NCBI RefSeq assembly: GCF_026155325.1
Contig: NZ_JAPFPW010000001.1
Span: 405,360-469,359 of the forward strand
Direction: 5' to 3'
Source: Desulfobotulus pelophilus
Lineage (GTDB): Bacteria; Desulfobacterota; Desulfobacteria; Desulfobacterales; ASO4-4
Length of the DNA stretch: 64,000 bases
The first letter of the stretch is position 1. The number at the start of each line of letters is the position of its first letter. The notes under the pieces were generated by a model. The model ran no database searches. It worked only from the letters and a program-made list of their open reading frames with translations, and had not been told where the DNA came from. Positions 8,291 through 15,929 of this stretch are shown piece after piece. Both the position numbers and the translations under genes were made by a program.

Positions 8291-10252
8291 TTAAAGGAAA
8301 GAGATCTCAGCAACCCTGCCCTTGAAAATTTCCAGTGCGTCCTGCACAAGGGCATGGGTTGCCGCTTCATTCCGTAAAAGTTCTTTTTCAGACTGATTGT
8401 GAAGGGCTTCGGTACCATCTGCTCCCGTGGTTGTAATGGTAAGCTGCAGCGGATTCCCGAAAATTTCATGGATGAGTTGTTCCACAAGCTGGCGGGTTTT
8501 TTCATTGCTGAGCCTCGATACGGAATACCCCGAACCCTGAACTTCCACTTCCATACTCTGATCGTCAAGCTTTTTCAAGGCTGTTTTGGTTGCAAGGAGC
8601 TCGCCCATGGACGGGCTGGCTTTGCGAAGCCGGGCAATGAGGAGTTTCCAGCCCTCTTCAGGATTGACAAGGTTGTTTGATTTTGCAGGCACATAATTTT
8701 TCGGGGAGGCCTGGGGGCTGTCCGCCTGGACTTGTCTGGTTTGGGGGGGCTCTGCTGTGACAGGCAGGGATACATTGCCCTGCGGTGGACTGTCCGGTCT
8801 TTTTGTGAAAGGAGGCGATGGGCGGATGGCATAGTCTCCATAGGGTTGAGGGGAGGATGTTGCAGAAAGGAGATGGTGGGGGTGCTCTGAAACAGTCTCC
8901 GGGTCAAAAAGCGGCGGCAGGAACTGTTCGGTGGCGGTTTCATGAGTTTCTGGTGTGGCAGGGTCTGCCAATGCAGGAGAGGGGATACCAAAGGCGTTGG
9001 GTGGGTGGCTGTCGACATTTGTTTTGTGATTGGCATGGATTTTATCCTCCATGCGTGCGGATTTTCTGCTGGAGAGGGGTGCATCCTGTTCAGACTTGTC
9101 GAGAATATCGTTACGCAGGGCATCCAGTCTTTCCACAAGGCGATCAATGGAAAGGGCAGGCTTGAGGCGCAGGCAGCGCAGCAGAAGGGTTTCCATGGCA
9201 ATTCTGGGGTGGGATGCGTGCCGCAAGGTGTGCTCTTCAGCCATGAGCATGTCGAGAAGGCGGGAAAGATAGTGCGCCGATGCAGGGCCAGCCTGTTGAA
9301 TGAGATCTCTGGCACTTGTTTCCGGGATATCCAGAAGTTCCATGCAATTCTGATGGCTTACCTTGACCACCAGAAGATTGCGGATATGAGAGGCGATGTC
9401 TGCGTGAAACTTTTTGAAGTCCACACCCGCATCATGGAGTTCCCGGATAATGGAAAAAACGGTTTCCGTATTCCCATGAAGTATGGCTTCTGTTATTTGA
9501 AAGGACTGGCTTCGTGCGGCGATACCAAGTATGGCCGCAACATTTTCCCTGCTTCCCTGGGATGAGTCCAGCCCGGCTATGACCCGGTCGAGAAGGCTCA
9601 GGGCATCGCGCACGGACCCGTCTGCTTCCCTTGCGATCATATCCAGCCCGTCATTGTCCAGCTCTACGGATTCGGCCTTGCAGAGGGTTGCAAGATGACT
9701 TGTCAGCAGAGGGGTGGATACTCTCCGCAGATCATGCCGCTGACATCGGGAAAGGATGGTCAAAGGGATTTTATGGGGTTCTGTGGTGGCGAAGAAAAAG
9801 AGAACATGGGCAGGAGGCTCTTCCAGTGTTTTGAGCAGTGCATTGAAGGCTGCCGTAGAAAGCATATGAACTTCATCAATGATGTAGATTCTGTACCGGC
9901 TGTGGGCTGGCATATATCCAAGGCCTTCCCGCAGGTCTCTTATCTGGTCCACGGAATTGTTGGATGCGCCATCGATTTCCATTACGTCCACACCGTTGCC
10001 TGCGGTAATTTCCCGGCAGGACCGGCATTGGTTGCACGGGTTTGGAGAGGGTCCTTCGGCGCAGTTCATGGCTTTTGCCAGAATGCGTGCAATGGATGTT
10101 TTACCAGTTCCTCTCGGACCACAGAACAGTATGGCATGGGCAATCCGGTCGGCAAGGATGGCATTCTGCAATGTCTGGGAGACATGTTCTTGAGCAATGA
10201 TTTCTGAGAAGGATTGGGATCTGTATTTGCGGGCCAGCACCAGATAGGACAT
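8291..10252 (-). CDS. dnaX: DNA polymerase III subunit gamma/tau
   Basis: The clamp-loader ATPase of the replicase, 653 aa. The Walker A motif is at 45-52 (G-P-R-G-T-G-K-T), followed by a four-cysteine zinc module (Cys64, 73, 76, 79), Walker B I-D-E-V-H-M and sensor motif T-T-E-P-H-K-I-P. After the AAA+ and collar regions (to about 370) comes a Pro/Ser-rich linker and a C-terminal domain like the tau tail. No slippery run like the E. coli frameshift site was noticed. AAGGAG precedes the ATG. The ancestral upstream neighbour was the tRNA-Ser gene now displaced to 21 kb by the inserted element. Confidence 0.95.
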   Translation of the reverse strand: MSYLVLARKYRSQSFSEIIAQEHVSQTLQNAILADRIAHAILFCGPRGTGKTSIARILAKAMNCAEGPSPNPCNQCRSCREITAGNGVDVMEIDGASNNSVDQIRDLREGLGYMPAHSRYRIYIIDEVHMLSTAAFNALLKTLEEPPAHVLFFFATTEPHKIPLTILSRCQRHDLRRVSTPLLTSHLATLCKAESVELDNDGLDMIAREADGSVRDALSLLDRVIAGLDSSQGSRENVAAILGIAARSQSFQITEAILHGNTETVFSIIRELHDAGVDFKKFHADIASHIRNLLVVKVSHQNCMELLDIPETSARDLIQQAGPASAHYLSRLLDMLMAEEHTLRHASHPRIAMETLLLRCLRLKPALSIDRLVERLDALRNDILDKSEQDAPLSSRKSARMEDKIHANHKTNVDSHPPNAFGIPSPALADPATPETHETATEQFLPPLFDPETVSEHPHHLLSATSSPQPYGDYAIRPSPPFTKRPDSPPQGNVSLPVTAEPPQTRQVQADSPQASPKNYVPAKSNNLVNPEEGWKLLIARLRKASPSMGELLATKTALKKLDDQSMEVEVQGSGYSVSRLSNEKTRQLVEQLIHEIFGNPLQLTITTTGADGTEALHNQSEKELLRNEAATHALVQDALEIFKGRVAEISFL

Positions 10253-10297
10253 GAGAAGAGCTCCTTGCCGTAAGTTTGTATTCCATAGACCCTAAAA

Positions 10298-10328
10298 CAA
10301 AGAAACCCCGCCGTAAAGGCAGGGCTTT
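10298..10328 (-). terminator. Bidirectional terminator, originally downstream of tRNA-Ser
   Basis: A GC-rich hairpin (C-C-C-T-G-C-C paired with G-G-C-G-G-G-G) is followed on the minus strand by TTTCTTTGTTTT and on the plus strand by TTTTATTT. It lies between dnaX and the left att repeat. Before insertion of the element it would have ended the tRNA-Ser transcript. Confidence 0.7.
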
Positions 10329-10347
10329 TATTTGCACGGCATTGTAT

Positions 10348-10363
10348 ATGGCGGAGAGGGGGG
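10348..10363. repeat. attL: 16-bp direct repeat of the tRNA-Ser 3' end
   Basis: The 16 bases ATGGCGGAGAGGGGGG are identical to 21061-21076, which cover the CCA end and the 3' acceptor strand of the tRNA-Ser gene. The integrase gene begins 155 bp inside. This is the left boundary of the 10.7-kb inserted element. Confidence 0.85.
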
Positions 10364-10483
10364 CCGCCGTCCATATGTTGCGCCATGCCGTTATGTGTAG
10401 TTAAAACCCTTTGGTTTTCAGGATGTTGTGTGTTTTTATGTGAAATGGTGTTGCATGATTTTTTCCTTTGTTCTACGTTTTGG

Positions 10484-10507
10484 CTTGGTACCGGACTTGG
10501 TACCATA
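10484..10507 (+). repeat. Left arm-type repeat (paired GGTACC)
   Basis: Two GGTACC hexamers start 12 bp apart (10487 and 10499), each preceded by TT. The same 24-bp arrangement, 21 of 24 bases identical and in the same orientation, occurs at 20986-21009 near the other end of the element. It sits just before the integrase ribosome-binding site, so it may be both an integrase arm site and an autoregulatory site (inference). Confidence 0.6.
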
Positions 10508-10518
10508 AAGGAGCCGAA

Positions 10519-11703
10519 ATGAGAATACATGAAAAGCTAAGTGCTGCAAAGGTAAAATCCCTTCCCCCAGGAAGATATGTAGATGGTGGCGGTCTCCATC
10601 TTTTGGTGAGAAAGACCGGATCTCGTTCATGGGTTTATCGCTGGCAACGGTTGGGGAGGCAGCGGGATATTGGTCTGGGGCCATACCCTGATGTGTCCCT
10701 TAAGGCTGCACGGGAAAAGGCGGCTGAGCTACGGGCCATGGTACAGCGGGGCCAGGTTCCAGCCATTGAAAAGCCACAGCCGGAATTAACATTCGCTGAG
10801 GTTGCCCTTGCTTGCATAGAAAGCCGAAAGGCCGGGTGGAGCAATAAGAAACATGCCCAACAGTGGGAGAATACGCTTGCACAATATGCCTTTCCGGTGC
10901 TCGGGTCCATGGATCCAAGACACATCCAGGCACCAGACGTTATCCGTGCTTTGAAATCCATATGGAATGATAAACCTGAAACCGCTTCACGGGTGCGTCA
11001 GCGGATTGAGACTGTTCTCGACCATGCAAGGGTAAAGGGGCTTCGGGAAGGGGATAACCCGGCTTCATGGAAAGGAAATCTTGACAGCGTTTTTCCAAAA
11101 CGAACGGCAGTTGCTGGTGTCAAGAATTTTGAGGCTGTCCCCTTTACGCTGTTGCCGGGTCTTTATAAGAGTTTGAAAAAATCGGAATCTGCTTCCTCTT
11201 TATGTTTGCGCTGGATCATCCTTACTGCTTGCCGTTCTAATGAAGGCCGTTCTGCCATGTGGTCTGAAATAACCATTGAGCGGGGTTGCTTGTGTTGGAC
11301 AATTCCAGCAGCCCGGACGAAAACAAAGAGGCCGCATTCTGTACCCCTTACGGATGAAATGAAAAGCATCATTGAGAATGCCAAAAACTACGATGATAAA
11401 AGTGGCTTTATCTTCCCTTCTCCCAGCGGTTCAGTCCTTTCCGATGTTGCCGTATCCAAAGCCTTAAAAAGCAGATTGGAGCCAGACCAGAAGGGTACCG
11501 TGCATGGTATGAGGTCTTGCTTTAAAGACTGGTGCCTTGAGAAGCAGCCATTGATACCGGATCATGTTTCGGAAGCCTGCCTTGCCCATGTATCCGGGGA
11601 TCGTGTCCGGGATGCTTATGCCCGGACAGATCTCCAAGACCAGAAGAAAGAGCTGCTTCACAGGTGGAATATCTTCTTGGTATCCGGAGAGAGAAGGGGG
11701 TAG
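10519..11703 (+). CDS. P4-type tyrosine integrase (DUF4102 + catalytic domain)
   Basis: Site-specific recombinase expected to integrate and excise the element at the tRNA-Ser 3' end. Residues 1-85 form the arm-binding DUF4102 domain (A-A-K-V-K-S-L-P-P-G-R-Y, G-G-G-L-H-L-L-V). A core-binding domain follows, then the catalytic domain with Arg in T-A-C-R-S-N-E, the H-G-M-R box, the H in L-A-H-V-S-G-D and Tyr in R-D-A-Y-A-R. All catalytic residues appear present. The ATG at 10519 is chosen because AAAGGAG lies 5-6 bp upstream. The protein is 394 aa, normal for P4/CP4-57 integrases. Confidence 0.93.
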   Translation: MRIHEKLSAAKVKSLPPGRYVDGGGLHLLVRKTGSRSWVYRWQRLGRQRDIGLGPYPDVSLKAAREKAAELRAMVQRGQVPAIEKPQPELTFAEVALACIESRKAGWSNKKHAQQWENTLAQYAFPVLGSMDPRHIQAPDVIRALKSIWNDKPETASRVRQRIETVLDHARVKGLREGDNPASWKGNLDSVFPKRTAVAGVKNFEAVPFTLLPGLYKSLKKSESASSLCLRWIILTACRSNEGRSAMWSEITIERGCLCWTIPAARTKTKRPHSVPLTDEMKSIIENAKNYDDKSGFIFPSPSGSVLSDVAVSKALKSRLEPDQKGTVHGMRSCFKDWCLEKQPLIPDHVSEACLAHVSGDRVRDAYARTDLQDQKKELLHRWNIFLVSGERRG

Positions 11704-11830
11704 TGTCGCACGTCTCAAAAACAGGATTTTTATCTTTTATATACTTTTATTTCATACTGTTATGATCGTTGTTTGTTGCCGAAATAGTGTCGAAAAATTG
11801 TCGCAATGTAGTCTCAAAAAGGAGGTTTTT

Positions 11831-12004
11831 GTGGATAACAAGGACAGCAGGCAAGAAAAGGAACTTTCTTTCCCGCTGACAGAGGTGCAGAAAAAGGAGG
11901 CACTATCGGACAAGGAGAGGGAGGAAGAGCTTTCTTCCCTGTTAGCAGAGGCGAAGGAAAAGCTCAAAGCGATCAAGGAATACAGGGAAAAGATGGGGTG
12001 GTAG
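11831..12004 (+). CDS. Small charged coiled-coil protein
   Basis: A 57-aa Lys/Glu-rich protein (E-R-E-E-E-L-S-S-L-L-A-E-A-K-E-K-L) likely to form one long helix. The GTG start at 11831 has AAGGAGG 5 bp upstream; in-frame ATG 11762 would add a short hydrophobic Cys-rich stretch but lacks a good ribosome-binding site. It follows the integrase by 127 bp. No family recognised; it may be an accessory or directionality protein. Confidence 0.45.
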   Translation: MDNKDSRQEKELSFPLTEVQKKEALSDKEREEELSSLLAEAKEKLKAIKEYREKMGW

Positions 12005-12047
12005 TGCAAGAAGGAAATAAACCCGCCCCTTGAGGGACGGGCCATGT

Positions 12048-12446
12048 CTAAGCCTGAGCGTTTTCTTCCAAGTAAGTTGATACGGCTTCCGCCAGTAGGC
12101 CGGATCTGGTTTTGCCATGCCTGCCCCGATAACTGTCAATTTCACGAAGGAGGCTTTCGGGAAGACTGATATTGACCCGGACGGACTTTTCATAGGAGCG
12201 CATTATCCTACTATCCAAGATCACCGGGACAACATCTCCCCCGTTTGTCTGGGACTTGATCTTTTCCCTTGGGGATGCCGTGGGTTTTTTGTCCAGACCA
12301 GCCAGGGAAGCAGCCAAGGCATCCGTGGCCATCCTGAAAGCTTCATCCCAATCCTTTCCAAAGGTGGCACATCCGGGGATGTCCGGGAAATAGACTTCCG
12401 TAAATCCTTCTTCGCCTACTTCAAAAACAGCATAATAGTATTGCAT
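12048..12446 (-). CDS. hicB: Type II antitoxin HicB with RHH domain
   Basis: Antitoxin of a HicAB toxin-antitoxin pair, 132 aa. The N-terminus has the HicB partial RNase-H-like fold (Y-A-V-F-E-V-G-E-E-G-F, F-P-D-I-P-G-C-A-T-F-G, E-A). A ribbon-helix-helix domain at about 85-130 (V-R-V-N-I-S-L-P-E-S-L-L-R-E-I) binds DNA for autorepression. AAGGAGGG precedes its ATG. It lies 12 bp downstream of hicA, the usual toxin-first order. The pair probably stabilises the element. Confidence 0.88.
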   Translation of the reverse strand: MQYYYAVFEVGEEGFTEVYFPDIPGCATFGKDWDEAFRMATDALAASLAGLDKKPTASPREKIKSQTNGGDVVPVILDSRIMRSYEKSVRVNISLPESLLREIDSYRGRHGKTRSGLLAEAVSTYLEENAQA

Positions 12447-12458
12447 GTGGCCCTCCTT

Positions 12459-12635
12459 CTATTTTATGCCAGCGGCTTTAAGGATCTTTTCCGCTGTCCC
12501 CTTTGGTATGTCCCGTGGATTTCTGGGGATTGGGATTCTGGGGAATCCCTCTTTCGTCCAGATTTCATGAACGCCGCCTTGCTCTTGCTGGAACCCTGCC
12601 TTTTTTAAGAGTCTTACCAGTTCACTTTTTTTCAT
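12459..12635 (-). CDS. hicA: mRNA interferase toxin HicA
   Basis: A 58-aa double-stranded-RNA-binding-like toxin that cleaves mRNA. The protein begins M-K-K-S-E-L-V-R-L-L-K-K-A-G-F and continues with G-G-V-H-E-I-W, the His being the expected catalytic residue. It ends with I-P-K-G-T-A-E-K-I-L-K-A-A-G-I, as in HicA. It is short enough to be missed by gene callers. It is immediately upstream of hicB on the same strand and preceded by a 16-bp inverted repeat likely to be its operator. Confidence 0.88.
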   Translation of the reverse strand: MKKSELVRLLKKAGFQQEQGGVHEIWTKEGFPRIPIPRNPRDIPKGTAEKILKAAGIK

Positions 12636-12669
12636 GGATGTCAGAACCCTTTCTTTGAAAAAGAATAAG

Positions 12670-12712
12670 TGTGTAAAGACACAAAATCAAGCTTTTTTTG
12701 TGTCTTTACACA
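12670..12712. promoter_or_regulatory. Inverted-repeat operator upstream of hicAB
   Basis: A perfect 16-bp inverted repeat (12670-12685 and 12697-12712) has an 11-nt spacer. Each arm contains the near-palindrome GTGT-N4-ACAC, so it offers two tandem dimer sites. It lies 35 bp before the hicA start and is the natural binding site for the HicB ribbon-helix-helix domain (inference). An RNA hairpin is the alternative. Confidence 0.6.
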
Positions 12713-12823
12713 AACAGAACCCTTTTTCAGAAATACGGTTTATTTTGGGTATACCCTTTGGACACCAAGAAAAGCCCATTGCTACACTTGAAAAAATCCC
12801 ATAAAAACAAGTTTACTTTTTCC

Positions 12824-12852
12824 TTGACACCGCATCAGGTAAACCGTATATG
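12824..12852 (+). promoter_or_regulatory. Promoter of the serine recombinase with GTAAACC repeats
   Basis: TTGACA (12824-12829) and TATATG (12847-12852) are 17 bp apart, 41 bp before the gene start. The heptamer GTAAACC occurs twice 13 bp apart across the -10 region, with a third TAAACCA at about 12868, which looks like a repressor or self-binding site. Confidence 0.6.
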
Positions 12853-12892
12853 TAAACCATGGTCTAAATAAACCAGACAATAAGGGGGAATC

Positions 12893-13525
12893 ATGGGAAA
12901 CGGGAGCCGGGTGTTTGCATATCTTCGAGCATCGACAGCGGATCAGGACGCAACCAGAGCAAAAAAAATGTTGGATACCTTTTGCCATGAGCAAGGGGCA
13001 TCCATTTCAGGGTATTTTGTGGAAAATGCTTCGGGCGCAACCCTGGACAGGCCGGAATTGATGAGGGCCTTGGCATTCATGCAGGAAGGGGATGTGCTTC
13101 TCCTTGAACAGGTGGACCGCCTCACAAGGCTTAAGTCTGCGGAATGGGAGAAGCTTCGGTCCATTATCGAGGGAAAAGGGATTCGTCTTTGTGCGCTGGA
13201 TCTGCCCTTTACCTTCCCGGTGCTGGAAAAAAAGGAATCTGTTGCTGAGGATGATTTTCAGCAGCGTATCGTGGCAGCCATAACGGGGATGATGCTGGAT
13301 GTTTTGGCGGCGGTTGCCCGAAAAGACTTCGATGATCGCCGGAGAAGACAAAAGGAGGGAATTGCCAAGGCGCAGGAGCAGGGGAAGTACGCAGGACGCA
13401 AGAAGGATGAACAAAAACGGAATCAGATCCTTGCATTACGGGAGAGGGGCTTGTCGTACTCTGAAATTGAAGATTTGCTTGCGTGTAGTCGCAGGACCAT
13501 ATCACGGGCGGTCAAAGGGGTTTGA
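12893..13525 (+). CDS. Serine recombinase (resolvase/invertase family)
   Basis: A 210-aa recombinase with nucleophile Ser14 in Y-L-R-A-S-T. The catalytic domain includes G-A-T-L-D-R-P-E and L-E-Q-V-D-R-L-T-R. After the long E helix the C-terminal helix-turn-helix (residues about 170-208, L-R-E-R-G-L-S-Y-S-E-I-E and S-R-R-T-I-S-R) matches resolvase DNA-binding domains. In Tn3-type enzymes it resolves cointegrates or inverts DNA; the sites used here are unknown. It has its own strong promoter and an AAGGGGG before the ATG. Confidence 0.9.
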   Translation: MGNGSRVFAYLRASTADQDATRAKKMLDTFCHEQGASISGYFVENASGATLDRPELMRALAFMQEGDVLLLEQVDRLTRLKSAEWEKLRSIIEGKGIRLCALDLPFTFPVLEKKESVAEDDFQQRIVAAITGMMLDVLAAVARKDFDDRRRRQKEGIAKAQEQGKYAGRKKDEQKRNQILALRERGLSYSEIEDLLACSRRTISRAVKGV

Positions 13526-13574
13526 ATATGGTGGATAGCACGGGCAGGCCCGGAGGACTGCCCGGAAGTAGAGG

Positions 13575-13802
13575 TTAGGGGACTTCTGAAATGTCAAAAA
13601 AATTTTGACATAAGGCAAAAAGGATTTCATTTGCAAAATATTTTATTTGGGCAATGACAAACATCCTATTTTCCTCACCAATATGTTCCCATCCCTCTTC
13701 AAGAAGGCTTGTCCAATCCCTTATTTTGTGGGCAAAAAGTTCGGTTCTGATCGCTCGATCAAAACAAATATCTATTTTTTCTTCAAGGGTCAGGTCATTC
13801 AT
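13575..13802 (-). CDS. Small hypothetical protein of the element
   Basis: A 75-aa acidic, helical protein (M-N-D-L-T-L-E-E-K-I-D-I-C-F-D-R). AAAGGAG lies 6 bp before the chosen ATG at 13802; an ATG five codons upstream lacks one. No family recognised. It converges on the serine recombinase. Confidence 0.5.
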   Translation of the reverse strand: MNDLTLEEKIDICFDRAIRTELFAHKIRDWTSLLEEGWEHIGEENRMFVIAQIKYFANEILFALCQNFFDISEVP

Positions 13803-14444
13803 GGCAACTCCTTTCATGCGGTGAAAAGAATGGCCGCCTGCTCAAATAGGGTAGGCGGTTCTATACGGGTTGGAACTACCGGAAATAGGCAACCGGCCCC
13901 TCCGAAGAGGGCCACGTATAGAACCGCCATAAGTGGGATGCAGGTATGAAATAAAAATGCGCCTGCATTTTTTGTGGGGGCGCTATGCTCCTATTTTGCC
14001 GGGGTTCCAATCCCGACCATGGTCTTTTTCCATGGTGGAGTTAGCTTGTCATTTTTCCCGTGGTTCTGCAAGTCCTTTTTCCCGTCCATTTTGAATGTAT
14101 TCCTCTCTTGCCTGCCATGAAGGTGAAAGGCTACTGCCTCACAGTTAAAAAAGCTGTCCCCTGATTTTCTTCACATGCGCTCATAAAAAGACAATATGCG
14201 GAAAGCTCACGAACAGACTTTCAGGGCGATATTTTTTGAGGTCTGACCGGATGCCTTCCTTTTCTCCTTGTTTTTGCTTCCGTAAAGCCTCAATCCCTTT
14301 GAATTAAAAATATTTTTGATTTGCGGAAAAATTATTTGTCAGAAAAGAAAAATCGTCTTAAAATACCGCAAGATGACGGGTTATTTTGGAGTTGTTGGTG
14401 GTGGAAGAACCAGAAACACGCTTTTTGATGGAGGATTTTTTATC
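13803..14444. other. Noncoding stretch of the element with a 14-bp inverted repeat
   Basis: No convincing gene. A perfect 14-bp inverted repeat (13854-13867 and 13915-13928, GGCGGTTCTATACG and its complement) encloses 47 nt that hold a second hairpin (GGCCCCTC-CGAA-GAGGGCC, one bulge at 13895-13913). It could be a structured RNA, a recombination site or a replication origin; nothing here decides between these. The remaining ~500 bp are AT-rich without clear signals. Confidence 0.4.
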
Positions 14445-15068
14445 ATGGAAGAGAAAAAAAATAAGCCAAAAAATCACCCCAAAAAAGGTGATGTTATTCT
14501 TGTTGAGCCAATTAAATCAAAGCAAAAAATAGAAGAAATCAGGGCATTGCTGAAGGGGCAGAAATCAGGCAGAGACTTGGCCTTGCTTGAGTTGGGTGTA
14601 AGCTCAAGTCTACGGGCCGGAGACTTCCTTAATTTTCGGATCAGCGATGTTCGAGAGCTTGTCCGATCGGGGAGCTTCCAGTTGAGAGAACAGAAAACAG
14701 GCAAGGTGCGCAGGGTTGGAATCAATAACAAGGCCATGACAGCCATTGAAATTTATTTAACGGAAAGGCTTTCCCGTGGTGCGGAGGATGAAGATTTCTT
14801 TTTTTCCGGCCAACGGAACCCAGGAAAGCAACCTATGACTACTTCTTGGCTGACACGGCTCCTGAAAAAATGGGCATCAAGTGTGGGGATTTCTGGAAAT
14901 TTTGGCAGCCACAGCCTGCGCAAGACCGGGGCTTACCATCGGCATCAGGGCGGGTGTTCTCTTGCAAGCTTGTGTGTTTGGTTAGGCCATTCCGGGGAGC
15001 GCATGACCGCCCGGTACATCGGTATCGATCTAAATGAAATAGAAAAACTAAATAATTTTGAAATCTGA
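14445..15068 (+). CDS. Second tyrosine recombinase (phage integrase family)
   Basis: A 207-aa protein with a complete tyrosine-recombinase catalytic domain: Arg in S-S-L-R-A-G-D, Lys in K-T-G-K-V-R-R, H-S-L-R-K-T, L-G-H-S and Tyr in A-R-Y-I-G-I. It lacks the N-terminal arm-binding domain of the integrase at 10519 and resembles the short orphan recombinases found on plasmids and phages. The ATG at 14445 follows TGGAGGA; an open frame extends upstream without similarity. A role in multimer resolution or in a second integration reaction is possible. Confidence 0.85.
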   Translation: MEEKKNKPKNHPKKGDVILVEPIKSKQKIEEIRALLKGQKSGRDLALLELGVSSSLRAGDFLNFRISDVRELVRSGSFQLREQKTGKVRRVGINNKAMTAIEIYLTERLSRGAEDEDFFFSGQRNPGKQPMTTSWLTRLLKKWASSVGISGNFGSHSLRKTGAYHRHQGGCSLASLCVWLGHSGERMTARYIGIDLNEIEKLNNFEI

Positions 15069-15329
15069 GTTTATGGCGGCAGGAGGGATTTTTCATAAAC
15101 AGACAAGGGGGCTTCATGCATTTTCGCACTTAATACGCAAAGAACGGCGCACTTTCGGCGCACCATCGCAAGAATTACTTATAGCTGGCCTTTTGGTGGA
15201 TGCGCAGCGTCCGGCAGATGGAAAATCAAAAAAGATGCGTAGCCGTTGGAAGATGGGACAGGGCAAGAAAAAAAACGGATTCCTTGTCCGGGGCTTGACA
15301 CAAGAAAAAATCTAAAGTAGCGTTGATAC

Positions 15330-15441
15330 AAGATAGCCCGTGCTTTTCCGTGGGCGATACATCATGTAGCACACGAGGACCACAAGGCCCGGTGCAGAAA
15401 ACCCGTAACAATGGGTGATCTGTTCCGGGCTTTTTTTTTCT
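15330..15441 (+). terminator. Nested hairpin with T9 run upstream of the virion-like genes
   Basis: The 396-bp gap at 15069-15464 holds a composite hairpin: outer arms GCCCGG (15387-15392) and CCGGGC (15425-15430), middle arms CAGA/TCTG, inner arms ACCC/GGGT, then nine Ts. A simpler hairpin (GCCC...GGGC) lies at 15338-15358. It acts as a terminator for the upstream recombinase or as an attenuator for the following genes. A weak open frame at 15073-15315 (80 aa, Lys/Arg-rich, no ribosome-binding site) is not called. Confidence 0.6.
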
Positions 15442-15464
15442 ACAACAAAAAAAAGGAGCTTTAT

Positions 15465-15929
15465 ATGTGCGTTCAAGTGATTGTCCACGGCGGTTTTAAT
15501 GTGCCGGAAAATTTCATCCGTGATCTGTATTGGAGAATTGGCTTAGAAGGAAAAAGTTCATTTTTTAATGGTCGCAGCGAGGATGATTTTTACAGTGCTA
15601 TTCAGAGCGGGAATCTGGGTGTTTTTTCTGTGATTTTTAAGAACAAAATTCCATCAGGAGCCATTTTCACAAGGGGCATAGCTCCACGGGTGGCCGCCTT
15701 CTCCATGGTTTCCTTTGGACAAGGGCTTTCGGTTTCAGATGCCAGGGAAGTTCTTTCATTTTTCCGGCAGCCGGATGGTGAAGAAATTTTATCAGAAACA
15801 CTTCTTGCCGCTGTTCCCAGCGGCAGCGAGGATCATCATTTTTTCCGGGAATCAGGGTGTTTTGATTTTCCCCTGGACGATCTTGGGGCAGCAGGAACTA
15901 CCTTGATATTATTCCGTGGTGAGGTGTGA
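15465..15929 (+). CDS. Phage-type protein, possible GNAT acetyltransferase fold
   Basis: A 154-aa protein with AAAAGGAG before its ATG. The order of a beta strand with G-A-I-F-T-R-G-I-A-P-R, F-S-M-V-S-F-G, a helix and A-V-P-S-G ... F-F-R-E-S-G-C-F-D-F resembles the small acetyltransferase-like proteins encoded beside virion genes of podophages. This is judged from memory of such proteins and is not certain. Its last codons overlap the next gene's start by 4 bp, so the two are translationally coupled. Confidence 0.45.
   Translation: MCVQVIVHGGFNVPENFIRDLYWRIGLEGKSSFFNGRSEDDFYSAIQSGNLGVFSVIFKNKIPSGAIFTRGIAPRVAAFSMVSFGQGLSVSDAREVLSFFRQPDGEEILSETLLAAVPSGSEDHHFFRESGCFDFPLDDLGAAGTTLILFRGEV

Noticed and set aside
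8291..10252. Programmed frameshift for a short gamma form of DnaX
   Set aside because: No A-rich slippery heptamer followed by a hairpin was noticed near the end of the AAA+ region.
15073..15315. 80-codon basic frame after the second tyrosine recombinase
   Set aside because: No ribosome-binding site and no recognisable pattern; left as uncalled.
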